Origin: Nereocystis luetkeana
Lineage: Eukaryota; Sar; Phaeophyceae; Laminariales; Laminariaceae
Assembly: GCA_031213475.1 (NCBI GenBank)
Contig: JARUPZ010000026.1
Coordinates: forward strand, 1,752,501-1,816,500
DNA length: 64,000 nt
Direction: 5' to 3'
The notes under the pieces are model-generated. The model saw nothing but the letters and a program-made list of their open reading frames with translations. It ran no database searches and was not told the origin of the DNA. Below, one piece after another: positions 22,500 to 35,034 of this stretch (within the stretch, counting starts at the first letter, position 1; the number at the start of each line of letters is the position of its first letter). A program made the translations under genes and the position numbers.

Positions 22500-24300
22500 T
22501 CAGTTATGCTCTATGCTTCTCTGTTGCTGTTGTTGTTGTTGTTTGTTCCCTGCGTCTACCGCCGCGACTGCTGTTGTTGAGTTTTTTCCACACTACTTGC
22601 CATTTTTGTTTGTATGAATTAGAGAACACGACTTGGTGGCGCAGCCCTTTGCTGCGGCTACTGCTGCTGCTGCTCCTTTTTCTGCGGTTGCAACCCCGCG
22701 CGCCTACCGTCCCTGGTGCTGCTTTTCTCGTTTCAGGTTGGTTTAAGTAGTCGTTGTTCGCGTTGTTGCTGTTGTAGGCACCTTTGAATCAGTGGCTACC
22801 ACCGCTGCTGCTGTTGTTGTCTATGCTGTTGTTGTTGACGTTGTTGCTGTTCTCGCACGTTGTCGACCTCCAGCACTGAATGTACAACCAAGATGTTTTG
22901 GCATTGTTTTTATTACACGAGCTCACACCGAGATATGGGTATAGTACGCGTACGCGCTGCTGCTGCCGCTGCTGCTGCCGTTGTTCTGTACAGCCTGCGT
23001 TCCTTTCCACACCGACACAGGTGTCTACCTTCGTTGTTGCTGTTGTTGTTTGCCTGGTATGCTGTTGGTCGTGGTGTTGTTGCTGTTCCCGCACGTAGTC
23101 GACCTTTAGCACTAAATCCAAGCCAAAAAACGTACTAATTTCCATAATGCCATTTGTATATGCGCTACTGCGCTTACTGCCATTTGCTTTTGGGATGCTG
23201 CTGCTGCCACTGCTACTGCCGTTGTTTACAGCCAGCGTTCGTTTCCACAACAGTGTCTACCGCCCCTGCTGCTGTTATTGTTCATGCTGCTGTTGTTGGC
23301 GTTGTTGCTGTTCCCGCGGCTGCTGTTGTTGAGTTTTTCCCACACTTGCCATGTTTATTTGTGAAACGACACACGAGTTGGTGGCGCAGCCCACTGCTGC
23401 TGCTGCTGCTGCTGCTCTTTTCCCTGCTACTGTAACCCCGCGGGTCTACCGCCCCTGATGCTGCATTTGTTGTTTATGTAGTCGTCATCGTGTTGCTGTA
23501 GTAGGCCTCTACCGCCGCTGCTGCTGCTGTTGTTGTTTATGCTGTTGTTGTTGGCGTTGTTGCTGTTCCCGCACGCGAGAACACGACTTGGTGGCGCAGC
23601 TCATTGCTGCTGCTGCTGCTGCTGCTCCTTTTCCTGCTGCTGTAACCCCGCGCGCCTGTCGTCCCTGATGCTGATTTTGTTGTGTACGCTGTCGACGTTC
23701 GCGTTGTTGCTGTTGTAGGCAGCTTTGAGTCAGTGTCTGCCGCCGCCGCTGCTGTAGCTGTTGTCTATGCTGTTGTTGTTGGCGTTGTTGCTGTTCCCGC
23801 ACGCGAGAACACGACTTGGTGGCGCAGCTCATTGCTGCTGCTGCTGCTGCTGCTCCTTTTCCTGCTGCTGTAACCCCGCGCGCCTATCGTCCCTGATACT
23901 GATTTTGTTGTGTACGCTGTCGTCGTTCGCGTTGTTGCTGTTGTAGGCAGCTTTGAGTCAGTGTCTGCCGCCGCCGCTGCTGTAGCTGTTGTCTATGCTG
24001 TTGTTGTTGGCGTTGTTGCTGTTCCCGCACGCGAGAACACGACTTGGTGGCGCAGCTCATTGCTGCTGCTGCTGCTGCTGCTGCTCCTTTTCCTGCTGCT
24101 GTAACCCCGCGCGCCTATCGTCCCTGATGCTGATTTTGTTGTGTACGCTGTCGTCGTTCACGTTGTTGCTGTTGTAGGCAGCTTTGAGTCAGTGTCTGCC
24201 GCCGCCGCTGCTGTAGCTGTTGTCTATGTTGTTGTTGGCGTTGTTGCTGTTCCCACATGTTGTCGACCTTCAGCACCAAATACAAGACAAATATACATAA
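22500..24300. repeat. GCT/GTT-rich minisatellite, unit 228-231 bp
   Basis: Between about 23,530 and 24,230 a unit of 228-231 bases occurs three times nearly unchanged. Landmarks are gttcccgcacgcgagaacac, acttggtggcgcagctcatt, a (gct)n run, gtaaccccgcgcgcctatcg and gcagctttgagtcagtgtct. Older divergent units begin near 22,540, 22,620, 23,040 and 23,330. Because the units are near multiples of three and built of gct/gtt codons, Leu/Cys/Ala/Val-rich frames stay open in several registers and on the minus strand. I read these as composition effects. The array would fill the first intron of the decayed zinc-finger gene. Confidence 0.88.
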
Positions 24301-24924
24301 CAGGTACTAAATTCGTGATTTTGTTTTGCACACTATAACCAAACAAATTGGCCATGTTGTTTTTTCTTGATACGAGCTCATACCGAGACAAGGGGATAGT
24401 ACGCGTGCAGCTATTTGTATATGCGCTGCTGCTGGCGTTGTTATTTTTTTGCAGACTATAACCAAGTTTTTTTTTTCCGAACTGTTGACGTTGTTGTTTA
24501 CAGCCTGCGTTTCCTTCCACACCGAGACAGTTGTCTACCGCCGCTGCTGCTGTTGTTGTTCAGACTTGACAACGGACAGGCGTTGAGTACACTAACACGT
24601 TCCCATGATTTATGCTGCTGCTCTTTGCGTATGCTTATGTTATTTTGCTCATAGAAGTATACTGCAACTATTTTTTTATGATAACAGGACTGCCTCTACA
24701 ACTACTACTACTACTACTTACGTTTGCCGCCGCCATTGCCGTTGTTGTTGTTGTTCCTTCCCTCCCATTCCTAATTACCTTGCATGTTTTCTTCCTGTAC
24801 AGCGCACGCAAACGCCCATTTTTGGAACTGTCTTAAGGACTCGGGCTGCCCCTCCGACTCTGCCGTCGCCGTCTCTGCCGCGAAAAAAGACGTAAGGGTT
24901 TGCCAACACCATTCATCGCATCCC

Positions 24925-24996
24925 ATTTATATTTACCTTTCGTGCTTCCTGCCTCTACAGCGCACGCCAACGCGTATTTTCTAAATTGTTTTTAAA
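24925..24996 (+). pseudogene. Duplicated, eroded copy of the pseudogene's second exon
   Basis: cctctacagcgcacgccaac at about 24,952-24,971 repeats cctgtacagcgcacgcaaac at about 24,794-24,813, including the acceptor and pyrimidine tract. The copy reads AHANAYFLNCF and then stops. It is a tandem duplicate of part of intron 1 and exon 2. Confidence 0.6.
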
Positions 24997-25443
24997 GCAT
25001 TCGTCAACTAAACTCAATACCAACTGAAATCTTTGTATTCAACACGTCTTACATGTCTCTTTCGTGCTGTCGGTTGGTTGTCTACAATCTATTTTTCCAG
25101 ATCAGGAAGGGTTGTGTTTACTGCAAAGGAACTATCAAGGACAACGAGATCTTGATCGGCCTGTGCTAGGCCTCCCTGCACTTCTCGTGCTCCAAGCACT
25201 CCGGGAAGCTCTTCATCGCCCACGTCGAGCAAGTTCAGAGCAAACGCCACGCGAAGTTCGGCGAAAAGGCTTGGATGGAACTGGAGAAGAGCGCCGCCAA
25301 GCGGGAAGGCTGTGTCGGTCGATCTCCTCGGTTCAGACTCGGAATTGATCTTCGTACTTTAAGAGTCTGTTCTCGTGTATATCATGATATTCCGGTAGAG
25401 CACCATACACAGTTGATCTGCCTTTGGTCTGCGCCTGAGTCTG

Positions 25444-28400
25444 AATTTTGAGGTATTCGCGGGCATTTCGTTGCAGCGTGCGCCTGCGTCTATATTATTT
25501 AATACTCTCAGCAAACATCCGCTGTGCGCGTAGTTGCACGTCTGCCAGCGGATGCTTTGAGTTCAAGCGTGGGGAGCGGAGTGGTAAAAAAAAACGGTGG
25601 GGGTTTCTTCACGTAAGAAGAGTGTCAGGCTTTGCATCGCCTTCATCAAGCTAGTGCCTTGGCGAGTGCCAAGGTCTCACAGACTTTTCTGCATCTTCTT
25701 TGGGCGCTGTGGACAACGAAGGATCCTCTTTATTTCGATCTACCTTGGGTGTTTGGCAGGGTGCTGATTCCGTTGTTAGTAGTGGCATTCGCGTTTGCGA
25801 GGGAATTTCTGCTACTACTCCCGTCGCTTCGAGTTTTTTCGCGTTTCCCGCCGGCCCCGGGCCCACTGCTACGCTTCGTTGACGACGTTTTTCCTTGAGG
25901 AATTACTGTCGTGGTTGGTCTGGGCGTCCGCCTAAGCTTTCGTTCGTTGTCGAACGGTTACGTGTCGCAGGACATATGTCTACTGGCGCTCCGGTTCGTT
26001 GAAGAATTGATTACTGTCGTAGTCGCATATCACGCTCATGGCGCCTTCATGTTTCGTAACAGCTGGAATACATCATGTTTACCGACTATTTCGGTCATTA
26101 GAACTGCCCTCTTGCGTCACCCTCATCTGTACGTTCCACTACTATTTTCCTTATACTAATACATAATAATATTTGGTTGTTAGCCGGTACATTTGAGCCA
26201 ATATTGCCCCAATTGAAGCACATGACTGCAATTGGTGCAATATTTCAAACTTACCCACTGGATACGTTTATCGGCAAGAGTCTTCTAACACGCTACGCTC
26301 ATGCCACTCCGAAGGGAGTACTTGTATATATAAATGTATATATATACTGGTATATATTTGGCTGGACCGTGGCGGTGGTACCAGGGGGGCGCCAGTATCA
26401 CCATGCGTATTGCAGGTTGTCAGCGGAAAGACAGTGCGGATTGACTCGGCGGTGCATGACAGTTACGGTGAAGTACTACAGTAGCATAATTTAGAACCTC
26501 AAGTACGTGCATATATCCCCCCATGGGGGCCAATACGAAACGCCAAACATACAGATAATATGCATGTGAATAGTCGTCATCATCACTCTCAGCGCTTCTG
26601 CAGGGCGCCTATGGGAGAACCGGGAATCTGGGAATTGCAATGTCGTCTGAGTTCCCAAACCGGGATCCGTTGGGCTTCCACGTCTCGCTCTCGCTTCCTT
26701 GCCTACTCTCTGCGCGGGTCGTGCTCCCTGGTCTCTGCCACGTCTTCTCCCGCGCGCGCGTTCGACGCAGCCGGGAAACCGCCAAACGCGGCCACGCCAA
26801 ACCTCGCTCTCTTCGAGGGATATTGCGGAGACGGTGCCGGCTCTATGCTCGACATATATATAGACTTCGAAGAATATATATATATGTATATATTATATAG
26901 ATCTATATACGCGGCTTATCTACGGAGTGATCAGACAACTGTGAGAGATTCGCAAGAAAAAAAATTACCTGGCAAGCAGCAAATCATCAACGCAATGCAC
27001 AACAGCAGCTGCAATATCAGCAACAAGGGCAGCAACAACTACACTCTATCTTCACCCAAAGCCGATGACGGGTGTACGGACAAAGCCATCAGACGAAGGA
27101 GGTGATTTTTCATTAAAACCAATTCAAAACTACTGAAATACGACAGTACAAGGTTTTGCGGGAGGCGGCTCGGGTTTAGCGTACATATGGTTTTCACAGC
27201 TGCTTACTGGAGATTGTGTTTGACAACATAATTGAATTAAACGGTGACACCGGAGGTTCGCTGAGGCACTCGAGTATGCGTAATAAAGAAGACATCTAGG
27301 AGGGTGTCAGAGTATAAGCGAGTGCCAGAGCCGGCCCTTCGGCAGCCGCGTGTCTTCGTACGCAGGTATCGCAACATTTCTAAAGTGACGAGGTAGAAGA
27401 CGGCACGGTATGTTGGATCGATCGACTTTCCCAGGCGCCCGCCCTGTCGCCATCTCGCAGTCGCGCCCTCGCTTTTTCGCCCGCTTTTTTCGATCATCAA
27501 GTTTCGACCGCCGAGACCCCGTAACGTTCGAAAATTCTACATGTGCGGTCGAATTTCAACTCGCAATCTCGAGATAAATTCAGTCCTGAGGAATGTTCAA
27601 AATTCTGAGGAAGATTCAAGATCCTGAGGGAGACTCAGGAAGATGTGATATTATTGAGCAGCGTTTACTATGTGGCTCTGGGTTTCAGATGCTAGATATT
27701 CTGATAATACCGGCATATTGATCGATCCGCCTCTCAGTGAGAGTACAGGCAGTTTTTCGGGGTTCTTATGTACTGCGGATACGGCCTGTATTTTGATTAA
27801 TTCGGGATATCGTTCAGGGCGGGAGACTCAGATAATGGAATTGCATAAATGACAACTTGGAAACTGATGAACAAGACTGGGTCACACAAAAATAGGTATT
27901 TATGTTGGGCACTGCACACATAGTCTGATTTGCGAGTACGTTTAACGTTCTTCGCTGCGTGCAATCATCCTGCAACAATTGGCTTGCCTACATCCTGCAT
28001 TGCTTCGCAGTGGCTTCAATAGTGATGAAAACGCGATTACTACTTGGTAGTCCCTTCTGCAAAACCTTGGCGTTGACTTGGTTCTGTACGTGATCAAACC
28101 TCGAAACATGGATGCAATAGCTACACCACAGGTATTACGCACTACCAGTATAAAACTCGGCACTGAGGTAAACTTCCGCTTCCGAATCATGGGTACCGGC
28201 AGGCACCAATGCACAGTCCTTGAAGAAAGATTTTCATGAGCGAAGGGTGGCCTCGATTCCGCCCTGAATCGCCGCCCCTCGTACGACTCCAACTAGCAAG
28301 CAGAAAACGGATCTACTGGGTGTCATGCATTTATATATCGGTGTTATCGGACTGGGCTTGGAAATACAGAGTACCAATGACTCGCGCGCAGGCCCAAAAA

Positions 28401-31400
28401 CAATAGTCTCCAGCAAAAATACCGACAAGAGTTTCCGAGTGCACCGGACAAGCCTGGACCGCATTTGTCGAATCGAACGTTCCGAAAGAACATCTAGAGA
28501 CTAAAGTGACCGGAAACCCGGGGACCAGGAGACGCTCGGGTGCAACCGTGGCCAAAACGATATCTGGTAGCTAGCACATTTTGTTCGGCGATCGCCGGGG
28601 AAATAAAATACTAACACTATGTCATGGCAATACGAGTACCTACTGTAAGTGGAAAATATAGTATCTAACGTGATTTTTTACGTTGAACCCTACAATAACA
28701 CATGGATGCGAAACGTCAAGTGTCAAGATAGTTACACACGTCGTCCAACCTGTGAACCACGGGCTTTAACATGCGGAGTATGATGCATATGTACGAGCGC
28801 GAAATGACTCGGGGAAAAAAAGGAAAAACTAAAGTGGTACGGTAGTTGAGTCAAAAGCACAGTCCTGCTAGCATCCAGTCACGCACATCAACGACTGTGC
28901 TACTACTGTAAGTACAGTTTGATGCAGTGCTGGTCAACGTATATCCCTTGTGAATACCACAACAATCGCACCCATTGCAGCCAACGTCTCACACGTACTA
29001 TGCGAGTGCCGAGATGGAGCATCCATTACCAAAGCTGATGTTAGTCCTGGGTATGACGTGTTCGTTACCGCTGGTGTGAAAATGTGTGTTTCGCCCAGAT
29101 GGTGGTCGAGAAACAACACATACGAAAATCTACTCAGACGTATATTAATAGCTGATGGTCTTCAGGCAAATACGGTAGTAGCGGTGCCCACATCCTGGTA
29201 AACGATGCCACACAACATCCCACAACTCCCATCGCCGCATGCGGTTGCAGCCTGGAGCCAGATTGTACGATCCCTTGAAAGCGGAAGGCACCGAGCTCAA
29301 CACGCCGTGAAACGATGCCGTTGGGCGACAGAATCTCCCAGCGTTAAAAACCATATTCGTTATGACCGATGACCTGGGCGCAACTTCCACCATACCGACT
29401 CATGCGCAAACAATTGTCGCACGTACGGAGTGTTCGGGCCGGTCGCCTGGCTTAAGGTACGCGGCGCCGGAGCAGCCGGAAGTTGGTCGATTGTGTGTCA
29501 TTTATCGATTGCCGTCGCTCACGGTGTAGACAACAACCTTTATGGACCCTTAGGAACAACAAATGCGTGGGTGGTGAGTTTCTTTACCACGGGGATGAGA
29601 CGGACAGTAAAATACGTTCTTCGTAAAAAAGCCCCAGCAAAGTGGGGAATCAACACGGGGCTGATACAAGTACCGTAAACCCGAAAGCTGAATCCCCTTA
29701 CTCGCAACCGTACGCTCAGGGGGACGCTGGCACGCCCAGGAATGCGTTGTCGCGTCCCCGCGCGTAGGTGTTTCGGCAATATATACATACGACTTGGAAT
29801 TAGAGTGAACGATTTGCAACCAATTTCGTGGTTGTAGAATGGTTGACGCAAATATACGAGAATCACGAGGTTTTTCGCCGAGTGTAACACCTTCTTGGGC
29901 CAAATAACTTACTGCTCATCATGGGAACGTAGTTTTGCGCCAGGCATCATCTTCAACGACGACTGCCTCAAAGAGACATATCATGCGCCTGGATAAAAGC
30001 AATCTTCTAGTGAAGGCCATTTTTTCATCGATGATGTAGCGCCATTGTGCTATGCCCCCTTGCGTGAAATAAAACATTTTTTTTGTTTTCGAACTTTTCG
30101 TGCTGCTCGCTCGCTACTACGAATACATGTAAGACACCTTCTGAGTCGTTTGTCGCTGCCTATGACAGCCGTCTGGCGCACCCGACGCCCTCGACGCCCT
30201 CACAGACCCCATCATGAGCGTTGCTCAATTTCGCAGGATACAGTTTCCTGTCAAGAGCTGTAGCCGTCCGCAAGTGAAGTGCGAAGGTAAGGTGGGGGTT
30301 GTTTTTTGTCTCATTTTGTGCATCCCAATTTTAGACCAATTTCGCCCACTGGAGCGCCTCTTAGTCCAGGAGTAGGCCTCTGTTGAGAACCTGCGGGGGA
30401 TCAATCTCGAGAGAAATACAAGCCGCTGTGATTAACCCCTAACAGGTCACTGTCGCTCTCCGGTGAGCACGAAGCAGCCGAAGTTCTAAACGCAGCGATG
30501 TTTTCTCTGTTCCGATAAAACATCTAAAGATTAGGGTTGCCGGGAGCCCGGAAACCAGGGGAAGGTTGGGCGCCAGCGTCCCTTCAAAGGCAGACGATTG
30601 GCCCCCATAAGCTGTGCTTCACATCCTCAACTTCCATATGCACGGCTGTTCTGCAGGAGGAAGTGTTCCAAACAAAGTCTTCGCGCGTAATGCAAAAAAA
30701 AATGGCTTGGGCAGAGTAGGGAAAGCATGCCAGGGGTGCCATCTTACGTCTCCACAGGGTAACGTCGCGCTACAACAAATCATATTCAAGAAGGCGCAGC
30801 GTCGTGAAACAGACTGCATCGCTATCATGGCATGATTCAGGACAGCACGACAGCGTGACAAACGTCGGTGTGGATATCGGCTGGTATAGCCGTGCTTACT
30901 AAAACAAGCCAATACCGTTCCAGCGCGCTGACGTTCGTGACCGAAAGCCTGGCGCAAATCTCGCGTGTGGGTGTGGAAACAAGCTTAACAACCAACCGCG
31001 CCGCCCTCGAATGGATTCGGGAATACTGGTAATTAGTATGTGAGATTTGACGGGAGCGACCAAAATTCGGCCGCATCCCATACACTTTTCAGCGACAAGC
31101 GCTTGGCGCGTCAAGGCAGTAAGCATCTACTTTGCCGGGGTAAGCCCGCCCCTAGGAGGTGTTCTACGATAGAGGTTCACCCGAATGTTTCTGAGGCTCC
31201 TCACTTAAGGAGCTCCATACCTCACCCGAAAACTGACTTCAGCAAAAATCATACCACATCGAGGCGAATATTCCCATGGGCCAAGTCTACGAAATGTTTT
31301 GCTTTTTTAAATCAAGGTTGACCTTCCAACGATTTGGGATCAAGAAACCCCGTCCTTCAGAAACAAAATAGCGGAAACGTGCTACCCCTATCGTAGAACG

Positions 31401-31511
31401 GGTCCTAGATGAACCGAGGGCTCTAACCAAAATCGCTGGGTACAAACCTGAAGAGCATTCTCGTATGATTCAGGCGTTCCGAAGTCAGCAATCATGCACA
31501 ATTTACTATTA
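25444..31511. other. Long stretch without a supported gene
   Basis: Many short frames, none with a domain I recognise. A Ser-rich plus-strand frame at 25700-25882 has coding-like composition and could be a stray exon. A 181-residue frame at 26560-27105 crosses an AT-rich block and is doubtful. Consecutive plus-strand frames between 28,950 and 29,680 could be a decayed gene, but I can name no family. AT dinucleotide patches lie at 26,325-26,350 and 26,855-26,920. The stretch looks older and less repetitive than its neighbours. Confidence 0.4.
26285..26324 (+). mobile_element. Third Helitron-like 3' end
   Basis: The hairpin actccgaagggagt (26306-26319) is followed by acttg and TA-rich DNA. The 5 bp stem differs from the other two copies in paired positions, so pairing is kept, and the gaag loop is shared with the 21.8 kb copy. 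Upstream similarity is weak (acgctacgctcatgccactc), so the call rests on hairpin, CTTG and TA context. Confidence 0.4.
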
Positions 31512-31608
31512 CGGGGGGCCATAGTTAACAGGACCGAATTTGTTGGTGAAAATGGTGAAACATATAGGTTTTATGTATACCATAGGTCCTGTTAACTATG
31601 GTCCCCCG
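31512..31608. mobile_element. MITE, 97 bp, TA target duplication (family copy 1)
   Basis: cggggggccatagttaacag at the left end is mirrored by ctgttaactatggtcccccg at the right end. TA flanks both sides (31510-31511, 31609-31610). A second copy with the same ends and interior (catataggttttatgtatac) lies at 61729-61827. Size, ends and TA duplication fit a Tc1/mariner-related miniature element. Confidence 0.9.
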
Positions 31609-33559
31609 TAATAAACAGAGTATGTGAAACAGAGCATATCACCAGGAGCTGGTCGGCGTGTTAAATGTCGGCGGCAGCGGCTAGTAGAGATTTCAGAAAA
31701 ACGTGAAACTTCTCATAATCAAATGTTCGGGTTATGATTAGCTACCCTGCCTCGAAAAAAAGAACAAAAATTAAACAAATGAGTTGTAATGAAGTGGGAC
31801 CGTATTTCACAGTGCATGGTCAGAGAGTCTCGCTGCGAATTGGCGACACGCATGTATCAGTGCTCGAAGTTTTTCTTGCGGTTTTTTCTCTGTTCGTCGT
31901 CGTAGAGTATTTGGACCCTGCCTGTTGCCTCTTTTATTGCTGCGCGTGCAGCGCTGGCATTGCTGCTACTCGTAGTCGGCCGAGCCACTCCTGAAGGCCT
32001 TCATCCACGACCCCAGTCATACAATGTAGCCATGAATTGTGCACACACCCGAAAATGAACACATCGCAACACGCACTGCCCTACGGTCAAGTGTTCGATC
32101 GACCACAGTCAAAAACCAAAAGCTTTTACTACTTTATATCTCCCGAGACCTTGTTTTTGTCTCGCATCGCACTCTTGCACGACCCTCATTCCCTTTGAGG
32201 CACCATGCGCGTGCGTCAGTCGCTATGAAGCCACAACAAACTCCTCCAAGGCTGTGGCTGAATCGGCCCCGCTGCGGTTGCTGCGCTCGCCGCTGATGAG
32301 GTCAACCGTCGACGACAAAAAAATCACACACATATACACACACTATGCACGCTACAACCCTAGTCTGCACTCCAGCAGCAGCATGTTTCGAAGCACAAGC
32401 AGAGTCCAACTTATACTCGCGAGCAACCAAGTTGCTGACATGCAAGACAGGTCGATGCGCCACGCGCCGAGTTTTGAAGGCACTCTGCGGAAGACGCTTC
32501 CCTCGTATAATCCGTGTTCTCGAATTCCTGCGCTTTGTGCTGGTGCTTTGCCGCCGTAATGCTGTGTTATAGTTAGGTGCCTGTCTTCTGCTATAAGTAG
32601 GTGCCGTATGCCCTATAAATTGTCGTGCGTATGCTCCAATAAGGCTCGACTTGAGTAGGAATAGTCCCTTCATGCTTATCTGCCATATTGGGCAATGTAA
32701 CCTGAAATCATATACTTCTTGAGAGCTTTGCGGTAATTTTAGTGGCCGGTACAGGCGTGATGTCTTAGGATTGTGCGAGCTTTGCGAACCTGACCCCCAA
32801 AACAAAAAATCCCCAAGCTCTTAAGTACCCAGATACTGAGGCCACATAACGGTGAATATTGATCATGTCTGGAAAAGTTGCATCTATTTGTTGAGGAGAC
32901 AACAATAAAGAGAAGGGTCCCACTTTGACAAATCACTGTGCGAACTCGATCATAGACCAAACCCTACATACACAGCGTCCGCCCAACCCTTGGTTGAAAC
33001 ACGATCCCACGGGGACATTTGTGCGACCCCGTTCTCCAGTCGAGGGGCATGACGTATCTTTGGTGGGGTATTACCCTGCCTGTGCTGCGGTATTTCACCT
33101 GCAAAGTAGGCAAAGCCGGGGGAAATGTGGACCCACCTGTGATGACCTAGATGAATGAATAGGTACGATCGTTGCCTTTTTTTATCAACGCCTATGTGCC
33201 CATCATCCACAACTTCTCGCTACGTCATCTTCGGTTCAAGTGAGCATCATGTACCGATTGTCTTATTTGCGTGGGGAACCTACTGAATAAACATCGACAT
33301 GCTGCTACAACTCATCATCCAGATCGACTGGGGCAGACGTCCACGTAAGAGTCGTGTGTTAGCGGGGCAACTGCTTCCTCTGCTGCTGCTACTGCTGCTG
33401 CTACGACAGAGAACCTATCCATAATTGAACGGGAGTCAAGACGCAAATGCTGGATCCTCTTTTTCCCGGGGACTGGTTCCTATTCTAATCAGCATCCTCG
33501 GGTGCTAGTTTCTGGACGAGCAAATGACTATTTTGCGCCTAGTCAAGTTGGCTGTGCGT
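31609..33559. other. No supported gene
   Basis: Short open frames on both strands without recognisable domains. A 167-residue minus-strand frame (32302-32805) has ordinary composition but no motif, and the plus-strand frames over it conflict. A short ctgctgctgctactgctgct run lies near 33,380. Confidence 0.4.
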
Positions 33560-34470
33560 TCAAGGCTGGCATTCGTTTCCAAGGGTATTTAAGCATATCA
33601 TACTACTGCAGTATGGAAGGGCTCTTTGCGCCGATAGCCTGGCGCCCGCCGCCTGCTCCTCTTATGCAGGTAAACGTCGAGGACGAAATAATGTAGAGAT
33701 CGAAAATACAACAGTACTTCCACGAGGGGTGCAACGGTACACAATAACGAGCAAATGCAAGAAAGAAATATACTTGACCTCCTTGTGCAGATATACGGCA
33801 AACGATGAAGGCTGTCGAACGATAGAGCAAACTGTTTCCGAGCTCGTGGTCCAATAAGGGTACGTGCAGTAAAAAGGAGCTTCCTCTGAACCAGACGGGA
33901 GTCCTACGCATGTCTGTTACTCACATGATCGCTGAACGACGTCAACCGATTTTGTAAAGCGTTAAATGTAGGGGTATGGGCGACGTGGGATGCCTGCTGT
34001 GTGAGAGCGAACTAAGGCGATGCGAGGAACAGAGATCTCATATGACCTGAAAAACCCTTTGAACAATCGATCGCCGTCTTTTAGCGATCCTATGAGTAGA
34101 GCACATACGCAGGATTTCCGTCCGGCTCAGAGAGGGCTCAGCTCTATTTTACGCATCCTTGCAGAACATAAAGCCCGGAAAAAAGCTCGCTCTGTCGTCA
34201 TACAGGCTTCAGCATAGATCGTGTGCTTGTGTACGCAAGTTTAGTGTTTTCGTTCAAATTGGTTGATTTTGTTCTCGTTACGATTTGCCCCGCTATTCCC
34301 CTCGTGGCAGTACCGTGGCGACTGCGGCCCCTACATTAATACATCCTTGACAAATACTGGGATAAGCGGAACAAGCGGCGGGCGCCAAGCCGTCGCTGCG
34401 CAGCGCCCGTGCATATTAGTATAATACTCCAGGGTCCGATATGGGAGTTTGAGCGATGCGGATATGCCTG
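33560..34470. repeat. Inverted pair of a diverged repeat about 135 bp long
   Basis: The plus-strand text at about 33,575-33,696, including gcctggcgcccgccgc and ending aatgtag, recurs on the minus strand at about 34,331-34,455 (gcttggcgcccgccgc, aatgtag). The arms are diverged and about 630 bases apart. They may be the ends of one element or two insertions of a short element in opposite orientation. Nothing coding was recognised between them. Confidence 0.6.
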
Positions 34471-35034
34471 TGGTGGGAGCGCGAACTAAGACCACCAGAG
34501 GAGCAGGGTCTACGGCATAAGCTTGTATTTGTTGCCGTCGTCTGTCATGCCAAGTTTCCGGATAAACAAAAGTCCATGTCGGTGACGCTTGCTTATATTC
34601 GACTGAAAGATGGAGGCATACACGGGCTGAAATGCGGTGCAACCTATAATTCGGAATGACATTATAGCCTTAAAAAGAGTGAGGTATGTCATGATGAAGA
34701 TTCACCCTAGATCTATGAACAAAATCATCCGACCGCCAACAGGCCTAGCGCCAGGCAAGACCGGTAAAAACACTGTACATCCAGTCAGGCATTTATTTGT
34801 TCCTTAGTGCAATGGTGTGACTTGAACAAACAATATTTGCGATATAAATAATTCAACCTAAAATTCCAATGAACTTGAAAAAGGCCAGACTCATTCCGTC
34901 CTCATTTTGACTGTGTTTGCATCTAGCCAGTCGTCGAAATTCCGTCCGCGTCCGATGACAAAACAAAAGGAAAAAGTAACGAAAAAAGCAAATGCCAGTT
35001 AGCATCGCGAAGCACAGCAACAGTGCCCGATGTT

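Larger units (their letters stand above)
22449..25443 (+). pseudogene. Decayed relative of the three-exon PARP-finger-like gene
   Basis: Three exon-like pieces keep matching phases: about 22449-22498 (donor gtcagt, phase 1, encoding CTVSFTLKTGSG), 24803-24891 (acceptor tacag, donor gtaagg, phase 0, AHANAHFWNC...AAKKD) and from 25101 (acceptor ttccag, IRKGCVYCKGTIKDNEIL). The intron phases and finger layout equal those of the 11.1-14.8 kb gene, with a finger half before intron 1, His and Cys in exon 2, and a C-x2-C...H-x2-C finger in exon 3. In exon 3 a TAG follows ILIGLC at about 25,167, before LHFSC; the frame then stays open for about 90 codons. The first C-x2-C pair is not found, and a stop precedes the first piece in its frame. 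Alternatively it is a live gene with different splicing that skips the TAG. Confidence 0.5.

Noticed and set aside
22880-24338. Leu-, Cys- and Val-rich frames of 60-107 residues on both strands
   Set aside because: Produced by gct/gtt triplet repeats; several registers and both strands are open at once.
26560-27105. 181-residue frame
   Set aside because: Crosses AT dinucleotide DNA giving Tyr/Ile runs; no motif.
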